Assembly: GCF_002844275.1 (NCBI RefSeq)
Contig: NZ_NXGX01000002.1
Span: forward strand, 434,001 to 498,000
Length of the DNA stretch: 64,000 nt
Reading direction: 5' to 3'
Origin: Thalassospira lohafexi
Lineage (GTDB): Bacteria; Pseudomonadota; Alphaproteobacteria; Rhodospirillales; Thalassospiraceae
In this document: piece by piece, positions 29,903 to 40,019 of the stretch
How the letters are laid out: each line of letters opens with the position of its first letter
Numbering within the stretch: the stretch's first letter is position 1
The notes under the pieces: model-generated
What the model saw: the letters and a program-made list of their open reading frames with translations, nothing else
Told to the model about the DNA's origin: nothing
Databases searched by the model: none
Translations under genes and position numbers: made by a program

Positions 29903-30483
29903 TACGAGCCTTCCTTGAATTCAACCTGGATAGTTGGCAGTTGCGCATTGATGCGGTTGAGGATTTCAGCCGATGCATTCATCCCCTTGGCATGGAGGAT
30001 GACCTCACTTTTACGCAAAACCAAGGTTGATTTACGTTCTTCGGCCAGTGTGGCAACGATTTCAATCAGCTTTTTCTGAAACGTGCCGTTGGCAACCGCA
30101 CGTGCTTCGTCAAGAACGCGGTTACGTCCCTGTGCGAATTTCTGAAAATCGGCAACTTTCTGCTGAAAGGCTTTTTGTTTTTCCTGAAAGACATCGTTGG
30201 CAAGCAGGGTTCGCTGCTGGGCCATTTGTTTGTCTTCTTCACGCAGGGCCTGTTGGCGGGTTTCGATTTCCTGCTGATAGGCCTGCTGACGCTCTTTAAG
30301 CTGCTTATTGACGTCGCGCATTGCCGACGATTCACGCAAGATACCGTCGATATCGACGATCATGACGTTTGCAAGCGTCTCCGTCGAAAGCGCATCTTGC
30401 GCCCGAACTTCGGTCGACAGACCGATGCCCGAGATAACTGCAACAGCGAACGCGACGTTACGGATCGATTTCATAATGCTCAT
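29902..30483 (-). CDS. skp: OmpH/Skp-family periplasmic chaperone
   Basis: Chaperone for unfolded outer-membrane proteins on the way to BamA. It is 193 residues. A signal peptide is predicted at about residues 1-28 ([20 protein letters not shown] ... VRAQDA), followed by the family start [24 protein letters not shown] and a long Gln/Glu/Lys-rich coiled coil at about 60-140 ([18 protein letters not shown]). Translation could begin at the ATG at 30483 or at 30474. It is one base after the bamA stop and overlaps lpxD by one base, the classic bamA-skp-lpxD order. Confidence 0.93.
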   Translation of the reverse strand: MSIMKSIRNVAFAVAVISGIGLSTEVRAQDALSTETLANVMIVDIDGILRESSAMRDVNKQLKERQQAYQQEIETRQQALREEDKQMAQQRTLLANDVFQEKQKAFQQKVADFQKFAQGRNRVLDEARAVANGTFQKKLIEIVATLAEERKSTLVLRKSEVILHAKGMNASAEILNRINAQLPTIQVEFKEGS

Positions 30484-30484
30484 A

Positions 30485-32806
30485 TTAGAATCTGGTCCCG
30501 AAGTTAAGACGGAACACTTCCTCTTTGTCGTAATCTTCTTTCAAAACGGCCTGTGACAGATCGACACCGATGGGGCCAAACGGCGATTCCCAACCAACGC
30601 CAACCCCGACAGATCCACGCAGTGAACCTTCGTCATAGATTTCGCCAGGCCGGGCACCGTCTACACCTTCGGACGAACCGAAGTCACTAAAGACGCGACC
30701 TTTCAGGGCAAACTCAGACGGCAGTCCAAGCGGGAAGTCCATTTGCACAGACCCCGTATAGTAGGTTTTTCCGCCAAGAGCATCGCCTGTGGCGATGTCC
30801 CGCGGCCCAACGCCAGCTGATTCAAACCCACGCAGGTTTGCACCGCCTGTAAAGAAGCGCTGGGAAATGCGCGTGTCGTCCCCAATACCAAAGATGTACC
30901 CCGTCGACGCACGTGTCGAGAGCACCCACTCATTTTCCCGATCCAGCGGATAATAATATCCACCTTCAATACGCGTGCGAAGATAGGTTTCATCACCACC
31001 GAGCCCGGCGAAATCGTTCGACAGCCGTGCGAAATAACCTTCGGTGGGAGAATAAGAGCTATCACGTTTGTCATAGGTCAGCGTGTGACCGATCGAAGAT
31101 TCAACGAACTCATTTTCTTCTGCCAGCAGAAGACGTGATGCATCACTGCTAATGTTAGAATATGAATTCTGTTCCAGGCCGTAACGGAACGAATGTGACA
31201 ATTCCTCTGAATATTTAAACCCGGCGCGCAGGCGGCCACCTGTTTGCTCTTCATCATAGGAACTTTCGTCCTGATTATCTGTTTCGCGACGGTACACATC
31301 AAAGCCAGCGGCAATTTCGCGGTCCAGGAAATACGGTTCGGTAAAGGAAAGATCGACCTGTTGATCTGAGGACCCAAGTGTAAAGTTAAGGCGCAGATCC
31401 TGTCCCTTGCCAAGAAGGTTACGTTCACGAATGCCAAGCTGACCAAACGCACCATTGTCCGTACCGTACCCGGCCCCAATCGAGAATTCGCCTGTCGATT
31501 TTTCTTCGACGTCGACTTCAAGAACGGTCTGGTCAGGCGTTGTGCCCGGCAAGGTCTTGACGTCAACCGATTTGAAGAAGTTCAAGTTCTCGATACGTTG
31601 TTTAGACCGTTTCATCTTGGAACTGCTAAATGCATCGCCCTCGACAAGACGGAATTCACGCCGGATCACTTCATCAAGTGTCCGTACGTTGCCAACCACG
31701 TTGATGCGCTCGACATAGACCTTTGGTCCTTCGGCAATGGTAAAGGTCACATCAATCGTACCGTTTTCACGGTTACGCTCAACATTTGGCCGAATATCAA
31801 TGAAGGCATAGCCCTGATCGCCAACCTGGGTGGTCAAAACTTCAATGGCTTCATCGACCATATCGGCATTGTACCATTCTCCAGCCTCGATTTCGATCAA
31901 GGGCACCAATGCTTCGGCATCAATTTTATCAATCTGCGACACAACATTGATCGTGCCAAACTGGTAACGGCGCCCTTCGCTGACGGTATATGTGATGAAG
32001 AAGTCCGAGCGATCCGGTGTCAATTCCGCAACAGAAGACAGCACCTGAAAATCAGCGTAGCCCGCCGAAAGATAAAAACGACGCAGCAGTTCACGGTCAA
32101 ACGTCACGCGGTCCGGGTCGTAATTGTCGTCAGATGTCAGGATTTTCCACCAAGCACTTTCGGTGGTGCGAATGACTTCGAGAAGCTCACCATCGTCAAA
32201 GGCCTTATTGCCAACGAAGTTGACTTTCCGAATGCCTGTCGCCTCGCCTTCTTCAATCTCAAAAACCAGATCGACACGGTTTTGCTCAAGCTGGATGACC
32301 TTGGGTTCAACCGTGGCGGCAAACCGGCCATTGCGACGGTAAAGTTCGAGAATACGCTGCACATCGGACTGAACCTTGGTGCGCGTGTAAACCACACGTG
32401 GACGCAATTGAAGCTCGGTGCTGAGCGTATCGTCTTTCAGGCGCTGATTACCTTCAAAGGCAATACGGTTAATGATCGGGTTTTCAACGACATTAACCAG
32501 AAGCACACCTTGATTGAATGAAATCGACACATCGGCAAAAAGTCCTGTCGAAAACAGGGCTTTAAGGGAATCGTTGATTTTCTGCGCGTCGTAAGGGTCG
32601 CCTGCTGCAACCGTCAGGTAGGCATCAACCGTCGCACTTTCGATACGATTGTTCCCATCCACCTTGATGTCGCGGATTACACCCGAACTTTGGGCATAAG
32701 CAACCGTGGAAACAATCATTGGCGTCGTCGCGCCGAGCAGAGCCGCAACAATCGCGGCCGCTTTTACCGTACGCAGCAAGTTAACCCCCCTTTTGCCGTC
32801 ATTCAT
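30485..32806 (-). CDS. bamA: Outer membrane protein assembly factor BamA
   Basis: Central outer-membrane insertase for beta-barrel proteins. It is 773 residues. A signal peptide covers about 1-39, ending TVAYAQ, followed by five POTRA domains (about 43-430; for example IRDIKVDGNNRIESATVDAYL and VERINVVGNVRTLDEVIRREF) and a 16-strand beta barrel. The barrel has EFSIGAGYGTDNGAFGQLGI, LTYDKRDSSYSPTEGYFARL, GGANLRGFESAGVGPRD with the conserved RGF of loop 6, and a C-terminal phenylalanine (LNFGTRF), the outer-membrane signal. Its ATG shares a base with the rseP stop (TAATG). Confidence 0.98.
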   Translation of the reverse strand: MNDGKRGVNLLRTVKAAAIVAALLGATTPMIVSTVAYAQSSGVIRDIKVDGNNRIESATVDAYLTVAAGDPYDAQKINDSLKALFSTGLFADVSISFNQGVLLVNVVENPIINRIAFEGNQRLKDDTLSTELQLRPRVVYTRTKVQSDVQRILELYRRNGRFAATVEPKVIQLEQNRVDLVFEIEEGEATGIRKVNFVGNKAFDDGELLEVIRTTESAWWKILTSDDNYDPDRVTFDRELLRRFYLSAGYADFQVLSSVAELTPDRSDFFITYTVSEGRRYQFGTINVVSQIDKIDAEALVPLIEIEAGEWYNADMVDEAIEVLTTQVGDQGYAFIDIRPNVERNRENGTIDVTFTIAEGPKVYVERINVVGNVRTLDEVIRREFRLVEGDAFSSSKMKRSKQRIENLNFFKSVDVKTLPGTTPDQTVLEVDVEEKSTGEFSIGAGYGTDNGAFGQLGIRERNLLGKGQDLRLNFTLGSSDQQVDLSFTEPYFLDREIAAGFDVYRRETDNQDESSYDEEQTGGRLRAGFKYSEELSHSFRYGLEQNSYSNISSDASRLLLAEENEFVESSIGHTLTYDKRDSSYSPTEGYFARLSNDFAGLGGDETYLRTRIEGGYYYPLDRENEWVLSTRASTGYIFGIGDDTRISQRFFTGGANLRGFESAGVGPRDIATGDALGGKTYYTGSVQMDFPLGLPSEFALKGRVFSDFGSSEGVDGARPGEIYDEGSLRGSVGVGVGWESPFGPIGVDLSQAVLKEDYDKEEVFRLNFGTRF

Positions 32807-33909
32807 TAGCCAGCAAGTCCTTTGAGGAAACTAAAGACGCCCAACTGCGTCAAATCGTTCCAGGTTGCGAAAATTATTAAGCTGAATACCAAACCCGCGC
32901 CGATACGGAAACCATATTCTTGTGCTTTTGCGCCCAATGGCTTACCGCGAATTGCCTCAATCGCATAAAACACCAGATGGCCCCCATCAAGAACCGGAAC
33001 AGGCATCAGGTTAATCAACCCAAGGCTGATGGACAAATACCCCATAAAGAACAGCAAGGGACCAAAGCCACCTTCCGCAACTTCGCCAGACATTTGCGCA
33101 ATGCGGATCGGCCCGCCCAATTCCGAACTATCACGATCACCACTGATCATTTCGCCAATGGCCGAGAATGTTTGCGTTGTTAAGGTATAGAACGACGTAA
33201 AGGCCCGCCCCGCGGCATCAATCACACCATCCCGACTGGTTTCAAAAGCCCCGGCTGTAATACCAAGACGCCCGAACGTCTGCGTTCCATCGCCATCTTC
33301 GGGCGTTACAGCTTCCGGGGTAACAAGCAGGTCAAGCGGTGCATCGTTGCGAACAACCGACAAACGCAGTTCTTCGGCCGGATGAGCGCGGACAATTTCA
33401 GATAGATCGGAGAACCATTCGACCTGATCACCATCAATCGCGGTAATGCGGTCTTCGGCCATAAGGCCGGCACTCGCGGCCGGGCTGTTGTCCATGACCT
33501 CGCCAACCACGGGTAAAGCGCGCTGTTGACCAACGGCAGCAAACAGAAAGGTGAAAACAACGATTGCAAACAGGAAGTTGGCAAGCGGGCCCGCAAAAAC
33601 AATGGCAGCCCGTGCGGCAACACTTTTGTTATGGAACGCGAACTGTTTTTCGTCTTCGGCAAGGTCATCACGCTGCCCGGCACTTGCCGGGTTCATATCG
33701 CCAAACATCTTCACATATCCGCCAAGCGGCAGAAGACTGACTTTCCAGCGGGTTCCTTTTTTATCAACCCAGCCAAACAGTTCCGGCCCGAAACCAATTG
33801 AAAAGGCTTCGACTTTCACGCCGTTTTTGATCGCAACCCAGTAGTGCCCGTACTCATGAACAAAAACGAGAACCGAGAGCACAAATAGAAAAGAAAGCAA
33901 GGTTTCCAT
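32806..33909 (-). CDS. rseP: RseP-family site-2 zinc metalloprotease
   Basis: Intramembrane protease that cuts anti-sigma factors or other membrane targets after a first cut in the periplasm; in Caulobacter the homologue is MmpA. It is 367 residues from the ATG at 33909. The zinc-binding HExxH is in LVFVHEYGHYWVA near residue 20, and the third ligand region is VPVLDGGHLVFYAIEAIRG. A single PDZ domain lies at about residues 135-215 (GEVMDNSPAASAGLMAEDRITAI), compared with two in E. coli RseP. Substrates are not evident from the neighbourhood. It is coupled to bamA by a one-base overlap. Confidence 0.95.
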   Translation of the reverse strand: METLLSFLFVLSVLVFVHEYGHYWVAIKNGVKVEAFSIGFGPELFGWVDKKGTRWKVSLLPLGGYVKMFGDMNPASAGQRDDLAEDEKQFAFHNKSVAARAAIVFAGPLANFLFAIVVFTFLFAAVGQQRALPVVGEVMDNSPAASAGLMAEDRITAIDGDQVEWFSDLSEIVRAHPAEELRLSVVRNDAPLDLLVTPEAVTPEDGDGTQTFGRLGITAGAFETSRDGVIDAAGRAFTSFYTLTTQTFSAIGEMISGDRDSSELGGPIRIAQMSGEVAEGGFGPLLFFMGYLSISLGLINLMPVPVLDGGHLVFYAIEAIRGKPLGAKAQEYGFRIGAGLVFSLIIFATWNDLTQLGVFSFLKGLAG

Positions 33910-33947
33910 CAAGACGTCCCTTATCCGGTAAAACCGGTGTTATTTAC

Positions 33948-35108
33948 TTAAACAGCAGCAATGCGTGCTGCTGTTTCACGTCGGACCATGGTATCTGTCG
34001 CAAATACCTGATCCAGATCGACAAGGTCTTCCTTGCCGATTTTATCCATCATGTCCTCGACGATTTCCGCAATCGCAAGGAAGCCGATTTTGTCGCCAAG
34101 GAACGCTGCAACCGCAACCTCGTTTGCCGCATTCAAGACAGTAGGCAGTGTGCCCCCCGCCTGCAAGGCTTCTCGTGCCAAACGCAGTGCCGGGAAGCGA
34201 ACAATATCTGGCGCCTCGAAGTTCAAACCTCCGATCGTGGCAAAATCAAGACGCGGTACGTCAACCTTGATCCGTTCAGGCCATGAAAGCGCATAGGCAA
34301 TCGGTGTTCGCATATCGGGCGACCCAAGCTGGGCCAGCACAGATCCATCAGCATATTCGACCATGCTGTGCACGACCGACTGGGGATGGACAACAATTTC
34401 GATCCGTTCTTCGGGAACCGGGAAAAGGTGGCGCGCTTCAATCAGCTCAAGCCCCTTGTTCATCATGGTTGCCGAATCAATCGAGATTTTAGCCCCCATG
34501 TCCCAGTTTGGGTGAGCCAGCGCCTGCGCGCGGGTCACCGATTTCATCTCGTTCAGTGACCATGCCCGAAACGGCCCCCCGGATGCGGTGAGCAAGATAC
34601 GCTCGATCTGGTCTTCGGCGCGGTCTTCGAGGACCTGAAAAATAGCACTATGTTCCGAATCGACGGGAATAAGGGTTGCGCCGTGCGCCACAACTTCCCG
34701 GGACATAAGACTGCCCGCACAGACGAGCGTTTCCTTGTTGGCAAGCCCGACCCGCGCACCACGGCGAATGGCCGCAAGCGTTGGCTTAAGGCCCGCCGCC
34801 CCGACAATGGCAGCAATAACAATGTCAGACGGCCGTGAAGCCGCCTCGACAAGGGCATCTTCGCCAGCCGTCACCTCAATGTCGGTATCTGACAATGCGT
34901 CACGCAGTTGGGAGAAACAGTCGGGATCCCCAATGACAGCACATTTTGCGCCAAGGTCACGGGCGGTTTTGGCAAGTGCATCAACATTGCGGTGCGCGGT
35001 AACCGCATCGACGCAATATTTGTCAGCGTGCGTTTTTAGAATATCGACGGTACTTGTGCCGACAGATCCCGTGACGCCAAAAACACTGACGGATTTCTTC
35101 AAATTCAT
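33948..35108 (-). CDS. dxr: 1-deoxy-D-xylulose 5-phosphate reductoisomerase
   Basis: Second step of the non-mevalonate isoprenoid pathway, making 2-C-methylerythritol 4-phosphate with NADPH. It is 386 residues from the ATG at 35108 (a TTG precedes it in frame). The Rossmann start is VSVFGVTGSVGTSTVDIL, where VTGSVG stands in place of the more common STGSIG. Active-site blocks are NKETLVCAGSL, PVDSEHSAIFQ, LTASGGPF, MGAKISIDSATMMNKGLE and VHPQSVVHSMVEYADGSVLAQ. Isoprenoid output is needed by uppS, two genes upstream in the operon. Confidence 0.97.
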   Translation of the reverse strand: MNLKKSVSVFGVTGSVGTSTVDILKTHADKYCVDAVTAHRNVDALAKTARDLGAKCAVIGDPDCFSQLRDALSDTDIEVTAGEDALVEAASRPSDIVIAAIVGAAGLKPTLAAIRRGARVGLANKETLVCAGSLMSREVVAHGATLIPVDSEHSAIFQVLEDRAEDQIERILLTASGGPFRAWSLNEMKSVTRAQALAHPNWDMGAKISIDSATMMNKGLELIEARHLFPVPEERIEIVVHPQSVVHSMVEYADGSVLAQLGSPDMRTPIAYALSWPERIKVDVPRLDFATIGGLNFEAPDIVRFPALRLAREALQAGGTLPTVLNAANEVAVAAFLGDKIGFLAIAEIVEDMMDKIGKEDLVDLDQVFATDTMVRRETAARIAAV

Positions 35109-35147
35109 CAAACACCTGTCAGAAAAGAACCTGATGGATATCAGGCT

Positions 35148-35966
35148 CTATCGCAATGTGAGTCCAGCGAAACAGACAATGGCAAAGGCAACTGGAAACA
35201 CCGTCAGCATTCCGTCCGCGCGATCAAGCAGCCCACCATGCCCCGGGATCAAATTGCTGCTGTCCTTAACCTTGAAACGCCGTTTAAGAGCAGACTCACC
35301 CAGATCACCGATCTGAGCCACAATCGCCAGAACCATACTGACCAGAACAATGAGCCAGTTGACCGCATCATTGCTGAAATAGGTCACAAGACCGCCAATA
35401 ACGCCAGCACAGAACATGCCCCCGATCAAACCAGCCCATGTTTTCTTTGGGCTGAAACGCGGTGCCAGTTTTGGTCCACCAATCGCCCGACCAAAGGCAT
35501 AGCCGCCTGTATCGGTCGCCCAGACAAGGAAGAATAACCACATGATGGTCAGAAGACCGTCAGCATCCTGATTGCGCAACCATAATGCCGACAATCCGGC
35601 AAGTGAGATGTAAAGAACACCAAATCCAGCCAGCAGCCAATTTTTGCCCCCACGGGCAACCGCAATAATCACACCGATCGCAATTGGCATAAATGTAAGC
35701 GGACCCTGCCCGGTCATTTGCATCAGCATGGCAACGCCAACGGCCACAGCCGCGACAATAGACACACCGTTATAATGGGCAGGCACGCACATGCGCGCCC
35801 ACTCCCACATCATACCCGCACAAAACAGAAATAACAGAATGTCGAAATAGGGTGAACCAAACCAGACAGCGGCAATTGCCACTGGTGTCATGACCAGCGC
35901 AGAAAGAATGCGTGGTTTTAGTCCGGAATTCGTATCTTTTTGACGTTCGGTTTCAGATGACTGCAC
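35148..35966 (-). CDS. cdsA: Phosphatidate cytidylyltransferase
   Basis: Makes CDP-diacylglycerol, the branch-point precursor of phospholipids, in the inner membrane. It is read from a GTG at 35966 (272 residues) because a GGGAG Shine-Dalgarno sits 10 bases upstream and the longer upstream frame lies inside uppS; the two genes overlap by 14 bases. About eight membrane segments are visible (for example SALVMTPVAIAAVWFGSPYF and LLTIMWLFFLVWATDTGGYAFG). The C-terminal family signature is LKRRFKVKDSSNLIPGHGGL with the conserved DR (LLDRADGM). Confidence 0.95.
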   Translation of the reverse strand: MQSSETERQKDTNSGLKPRILSALVMTPVAIAAVWFGSPYFDILLFLFCAGMMWEWARMCVPAHYNGVSIVAAVAVGVAMLMQMTGQGPLTFMPIAIGVIIAVARGGKNWLLAGFGVLYISLAGLSALWLRNQDADGLLTIMWLFFLVWATDTGGYAFGRAIGGPKLAPRFSPKKTWAGLIGGMFCAGVIGGLVTYFSNDAVNWLIVLVSMVLAIVAQIGDLGESALKRRFKVKDSSNLIPGHGGLLDRADGMLTVFPVAFAIVCFAGLTLR

Positions 35967-36693
35967 CAAAACGCCGCTCCCGTCCGGCAAAGTTGTCAAT
36001 GGCTCTTTCCAGATGGCTGCGGTCAAAATCAGGCCAGAGAACGTCTTCAAAGACAAACTCTGTATAGGCCGATTGCCACAGCAAGAAATTGCTGATCCGT
36101 TGTTCACCACTGGTTCTGATCAGAAGATCAGGATCGGGCATGCCAACGGTCGACAAGTTCTGTTCGATCAAGTCTTCGGTTACAGCATCTGCTGAAACCT
36201 CCCCCGATGCGACTTTGCGCGCGATCTCGCGCACGGCCTGCGTAATTTCGGCCCGTGCCCCGTAACTCAACGCAATCGTCAAGTTAAGGCGCGTGTTGTC
36301 ACGGGTTTGGTCTTCGGCCTTGGCCAGAAGATCGCGAATATCATCGGCAAAACGTGTCCGGTCGCCGATGATGCGAATTTTCACGTTGTTTCGGTGCAAC
36401 GTCGCAAGCTCACGCTTTAAAAACAGCCGCAAAAGTCCCATCAGATCACTGACTTCGCTTTCCGGGCGTTTCCAGTTTTCCGTCGAGAACCCATAGAGCG
36501 TCAGATACTCAATGCCAAGCTCGGCAGATGCCTCGACCGTGCGACGCACTGCTTCAACCCCGGCACGATGCCCCATCGTACGGGGTTTTCCACGCCCACG
36601 GGCCCAACGACCGTTGCCATCCATAATGATGGCAACGTGACGCGGAACACACGGCAGTTCTTGTTGTTGAGTTTGCGAAGACAGAACAGCCAT
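35953..36693 (-). CDS. uppS: Undecaprenyl diphosphate synthase
   Basis: Cis-prenyltransferase that builds the C55 carrier lipid for peptidoglycan and LPS sugars. It is 246 residues, usual for UppS. Motifs are HVAIIMDGNGRWARGRG with the catalytic aspartate, MGHRAGVEAVRR, YLTLYGFSTENWKRP, LTIALSYGARAEI, and DLLIRTSGEQRISNFLLWQSAYTE with the RxSxExRxSxFLxWQ signature. It is 2 bases after frr and overlaps cdsA by 14. Confidence 0.97.
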   Translation of the reverse strand: MAVLSSQTQQQELPCVPRHVAIIMDGNGRWARGRGKPRTMGHRAGVEAVRRTVEASAELGIEYLTLYGFSTENWKRPESEVSDLMGLLRLFLKRELATLHRNNVKIRIIGDRTRFADDIRDLLAKAEDQTRDNTRLNLTIALSYGARAEITQAVREIARKVASGEVSADAVTEDLIEQNLSTVGMPDPDLLIRTSGEQRISNFLLWQSAYTEFVFEDVLWPDFDRSHLERAIDNFAGRERRFGAVI

Positions 36694-36695
36694 GG

Positions 36696-37259
36696 TCAGA
36701 CTTGCATGATTTCCTGTTCTTTGTGCGACAGCGTCTCGTCGATGTCGGAAATGACCTTATCGGTCAGCTTCTGGATCTCTTTTTCTTCGTCATGCATCTC
36801 GTCTTTGGAGATGTCGCTGTCCTTTTCCCATTTTTTCAGCTGGTCCATGCCATCGCGGCGGACGTTACGTACTGAAATTTTGGCTTGCTCGGCATATTTG
36901 CCGGCAACTTTGGACAGCTCGGCACGGCGTTCTTCGTTCAATGCCGGAATCGGAACACGAACAAGGGTGCCATCAGCCGCCGGATTGAGGCCAAGGCCAG
37001 AATCGCGGATAGCCTTTTCAACGGATTTGACCATGGTTTTGTCCCATACCTGAACCGAAAGCATCCGGGATTCAGGAACACTGACAGAAGCCACCTGATT
37101 GAGCGGGGTCGGAACGCCATAGGCTTCGACCATGACCGGCTCAAGAAGGCTTACACTGGCACGTCCGGTGCGCAGACCGGTAAACTCCTTGTGCAGTACT
37201 TCTACGGCCCCTTCCATACGGCGGGACAGGTCCTTTTTTAGGCCAGCAACGTCAGACAC
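36696..37259 (-). CDS. frr: Ribosome recycling factor
   Basis: With EF-G it splits post-termination ribosomes. It is 187 residues, the normal two-domain length. It begins with a GTG at 37259 with GGAGACTGAAC upstream. Family blocks are [72 protein letters not shown] and [16 protein letters not shown]. It lies 2 bases after pyrH, the standard pyrH-frr-uppS-cdsA order. Confidence 0.97.
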   Translation of the reverse strand: MSDVAGLKKDLSRRMEGAVEVLHKEFTGLRTGRASVSLLEPVMVEAYGVPTPLNQVASVSVPESRMLSVQVWDKTMVKSVEKAIRDSGLGLNPAADGTLVRVPIPALNEERRAELSKVAGKYAEQAKISVRNVRRDGMDQLKKWEKDSDISKDEMHDEEKEIQKLTDKVISDIDETLSHKEQEIMQV

Positions 37260-37261
37260 GT

Positions 37262-37993
37262 TCAGTCTCCATTCGAAATAATCGTAAACGTCCCCTTTGC
37301 AGAGACAACATCTGCGAAGGCACCCGGATTATGCAAAGAAAATACGATAACCGGAATATCATTTTCGCGTGCCAAAGAAATAGCCGATGCATCCATCACA
37401 CGCAAATCTTTGGACAAAACTTCCATATAGGTAAGTGAGTCGTAGCGCTCCGCGGTCGGATCCGTTTTCGGGTCAGCGGTATAAACACCATCGACCTGCG
37501 TGCCTTTAAGCAGCGCATCACAGCCCATTTCAACCGCACGCAATGCCGCAGCAGTATCGGTGGTAAAGAACGGATTGCCCGTTCCCGCAGCAAAGATCAC
37601 AACGCGACCTTTTTCCATGTGGCGAACAGCACGGCGGCGAATATAGGGTTCGCAAACGGAAGACATTGGAATGGCAGACTGAACGCGAGTCTGGACACCA
37701 TGGCGCTCAAGCGCGTTTTGAACCGCGAGCGCATTCATGATGGTTGCCAGCATGCCCATGTAATCGGCTGTGGCACGTTCCATGCCCTGAGAGGCACCTT
37801 TGACGCCACGGAAAATGTTCCCGCCGCCAATCACCATGCAAACTTCAGCCCCCATGTCATGAACGACCTTGATTTCGCTGGCAATCCGGTCGACCGTCTC
37901 AGGATCGATACCATATTGCTGTTTACCTAGAAGTCCCTCACCCGAGAGCTTCAAAAGGACGCGGCGAAATTTCAGTTGGTCGTTTTCTGCCAT
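37262..37993 (-). CDS. pyrH: UMP kinase
   Basis: Phosphorylates UMP to UDP, feeding nucleotide and cell-wall sugar pools and, two steps on, PyrG. The ATG at 37993 ([19 protein letters not shown]) gives 243 residues, the family length; the frame remains open upstream but that part is not conserved. Motifs are [71 protein letters not shown] and [20 protein letters not shown] terminator hairpin separates it from tsf, so the pyrH-frr-uppS run probably has its own promoter in 37994-38065. Confidence 0.96.
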   Translation of the reverse strand: MAENDQLKFRRVLLKLSGEGLLGKQQYGIDPETVDRIASEIKVVHDMGAEVCMVIGGGNIFRGVKGASQGMERATADYMGMLATIMNALAVQNALERHGVQTRVQSAIPMSSVCEPYIRRRAVRHMEKGRVVIFAAGTGNPFFTTDTAAALRAVEMGCDALLKGTQVDGVYTADPKTDPTAERYDSLTYMEVLSKDLRVMDASAISLARENDIPVIVFSLHNPGAFADVVSAKGTFTIISNGD

Positions 37994-38065
37994 GTCTTCA
38001 ATGCCTCTTAATGCCGATGTCACACATTCCCAAAACGACGGGGAATGCAAAATTCAGATATAAAA

Positions 38066-38113
38066 AGACCGGCGAGTAACAGGGCGGATTTGCGCTGCCG
38101 ACCTCGCCGGTCT
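38066..38113 (-). terminator. Terminator downstream of tsf
   Basis: AGACCGGCGAG pairs with CTCGCCGGTCT (11 bases) around a 26-base loop, followed on the minus strand by TTTTTATATC. It ends the rpsB-tsf transcript. Confidence 0.88.
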
Positions 38114-38160
38114 GGATCATACACGAAATGGCGCGTAACGCACCATTTCGAAAAGATGTT

Positions 38161-39084
38161 TTATTTGTTCAGCTGCTCAGCAACTTCGGCTGCAAAATCT
38201 TTCTCTTCTCGCTCGATGCCTTCACCGAGTTCGAAGCGAACAAAGCCCTTAAGGGTAATCGGCTTGCCAGCTTCTTTAGCGACATTCTCGATTACGTCTT
38301 TAACTTTGTTTTCGCCGTCAATCACGAAGGTTTGCTCAACAAGAACAACCTGCTCGTAATATTTACGGATACGACCTTCGATCATTTTTTCGATGATCTC
38401 GATCGGACGGCCCGATTCTTTAGCCTGTTCGGTCAGAACGGTTTTTTCACGCTCGACCAGTTCCGGATCAAGATCGGCAACGGTTGCCGAAGCCGGGTTG
38501 GTTGCCGCAATGTGCATCGCGATCTGTTTGCCCAGACCTTCGAGAACAGCAGCGTCTGCTTCGGATTCCAGAGCCACCAGAACGCCGATTTTACCGAGAT
38601 CGGTAGCAACAGCAGAGTGGATGTAAGAAGCAACAACACCTTTTTCGACTGACAGGCCAGCCGAACGACGAAGCGACATGTTTTCGCCAATGGTGGCGAT
38701 CATGTGGGTGACCTGCTCTTCGACGTTACGCGATGTGCCCGGGAAAGCAGCAGCTTTCAGCGCATCGACGTCGCCATCAACAGAAACGGCCTGAACGGCA
38801 ACTTCGTTGACAAATTTCTGGAAGTCTTCGTTACGCGAAACGAAGTCAGTTTCAGCGTTCAGCTCGACAACAGCACCTTTGGTACCGTTAACCGCAACGG
38901 CAACAAGACCTTCGGCAGCAACGCGGCCAGCTTTCTTGGCAGCATTTGCAAGACCTTTGGTCCGCAGCCAATCAACAGCAGCGTCGACATTGCCATCGGT
39001 TTCGGAAAGCGCTTTTTTGCAATCCATCATGCCAGCGCCGGTGGTTTCGCGAAGCTCTTTTACGAGAGCAGCGGTAATAGCCAT
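38161..39084 (-). CDS. tsf: Elongation factor Ts
   Basis: Nucleotide-exchange factor for EF-Tu. It is 307 residues. The N-terminal UBA-like domain ([22 protein letters not shown], with [14 protein letters not shown]-like spacing just after) and the [11 protein letters not shown] core block are intact. The C-terminal dimerisation part ends [20 protein letters not shown]. It follows rpsB by 87 bases that contain a hairpin, as in most bacteria. Confidence 0.98.
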   Translation of the reverse strand: MAITAALVKELRETTGAGMMDCKKALSETDGNVDAAVDWLRTKGLANAAKKAGRVAAEGLVAVAVNGTKGAVVELNAETDFVSRNEDFQKFVNEVAVQAVSVDGDVDALKAAAFPGTSRNVEEQVTHMIATIGENMSLRRSAGLSVEKGVVASYIHSAVATDLGKIGVLVALESEADAAVLEGLGKQIAMHIAATNPASATVADLDPELVEREKTVLTEQAKESGRPIEIIEKMIEGRIRKYYEQVVLVEQTFVIDGENKVKDVIENVAKEAGKPITLKGFVRFELGEGIEREEKDFAAEVAEQLNK

Positions 39085-39125
39085 TTCTTAAAGCCCCTAT
39101 TACGCAATCAAGTTAACACCTAAAG

Positions 39126-39151
39126 AAACGGCGGCATCCTAGCCGCCGTTT
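39126..39151 (-). terminator. Hairpin between rpsB and tsf, possible attenuator
   Basis: AAACGGCGGC pairs perfectly with GCCGCCGTTT around a 6-base loop, followed on the minus strand by CTTTAGGTG, a weak T tract. It probably reduces but does not abolish read-through into tsf, or marks an RNA processing site. Confidence 0.6.
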
Positions 39152-39171
39152 CCCCGGGTACAAAATGAAAG

Positions 39172-39954
39172 TTATGCGGAAGCTGCTTCTGCAGCTGCTT
39201 CTTTCGTCGCGTTCGCTTCAGTCGGAACTTCTTCCGCTTCACCGAGATCCGCGCCAGAAGCGGTCATTTCTTCCTGAATACCATCAAGAACAGAACCAAC
39301 GAACAGATCGCAATACAGCTGGATCGCACGGATCGCATCATCGTTGCCCGGAACCGGGTACTGAACGTTCGCCGGGTCAGAGTTGGTATCGAGGATCGCA
39401 ACAACCGGGATGTTCAGGTTCTTGGCATCTTGAATGGCAAGTGCTTCTTTGTTGGTGTCAACCACGACGATGATGTCAGGAAGACCACCCATGTCCTTAA
39501 TACCGCCCAGAGCGCGTTCAAGTTTGTCGCGCGAACGGGTCAGGTTCAGGATTTCTTTTTTGGTCAGACCTTCGGCACCCGAAGTCAGGATTTCGTCCTG
39601 TTCTTTGAGGCGTTTGATCGAATTGGAAACAGTGTTCCAGTTGGTCAGCATGCCACCGAGCCAGCGATGGTTCACGTAGTACTGGCCGCAACGTTTTGCA
39701 GCTTCAGCAACGATCGGGGATGCCTGGCGTTTGGTACCAACGAAAAGAACACGACCACCTGAAGCGGTAACGTCACGAACGGCCTGCATCGCACGATGCA
39801 GCATCGGGACAGTTTCCTGCAAGTTCAGGATGTGGATGTCGTTACGTGCACCAAAGATGAACTGCTTCATCTTCGGGTTCCAACGGCGGGTGTGGTGACC
39901 AAAGTGGACACCAGCTTCCATGAGCTGGCGCATGGTAAAGGTTGGCAAAGCCAT
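39172..39954 (-). CDS. rpsB: 30S ribosomal protein S2
   Basis: Small-subunit protein S2. The ATG at 39954 ([20 protein letters not shown]) gives 260 residues and has an AGGAATTATC upstream; the longer frame upstream is leader. Family blocks are [54 protein letters not shown] and [20 protein letters not shown]. The C-terminus is an Ala/Glu-rich tail ([20 protein letters not shown]), as in many alphaproteobacterial S2 proteins. It heads the rpsB-tsf unit. Confidence 0.97.
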   Translation of the reverse strand: MALPTFTMRQLMEAGVHFGHHTRRWNPKMKQFIFGARNDIHILNLQETVPMLHRAMQAVRDVTASGGRVLFVGTKRQASPIVAEAAKRCGQYYVNHRWLGGMLTNWNTVSNSIKRLKEQDEILTSGAEGLTKKEILNLTRSRDKLERALGGIKDMGGLPDIIVVVDTNKEALAIQDAKNLNIPVVAILDTNSDPANVQYPVPGNDDAIRAIQLYCDLFVGSVLDGIQEEMTASGADLGEAEEVPTEANATKEAAAEAASA

Positions 39955-39998
39955 GATAATTCCTACCTTTTTCCGGTTAATACCTCCGCGAAAGGGAA

Positions 39999-40019
39999 TT
40001 TCATGCCTCATGCATGAAA
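39999..40019. promoter_or_regulatory. Hairpin in the rpsB leader
   Basis: TTTCATGC and GCATGAAA are separated by 5 bases; the element ends 45 bases before the rpsB ATG on the minus strand. Leader RNA structures upstream of rpsB are bound by S2 for autoregulation in gammaproteobacteria. Whether this element acts that way is inference. A possible promoter with -35 TTGCAT and a -10 around TTAAAA lies further upstream (about 40085-40112). Confidence 0.45.

Noticed and set aside
29276-30079. Long plus-strand open frame (267 codons) opposite lpxD and skp
   Set aside because: It is antisense to strongly conserved genes; its length comes from the GC-biased codon pattern of lpxD, and the translation resembles no protein family.
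31598-32521. Plus-strand open frame of 307 codons opposite bamA
   Set aside because: It is the shadow of the bamA POTRA region; no ribosome site and no recognisable fold.
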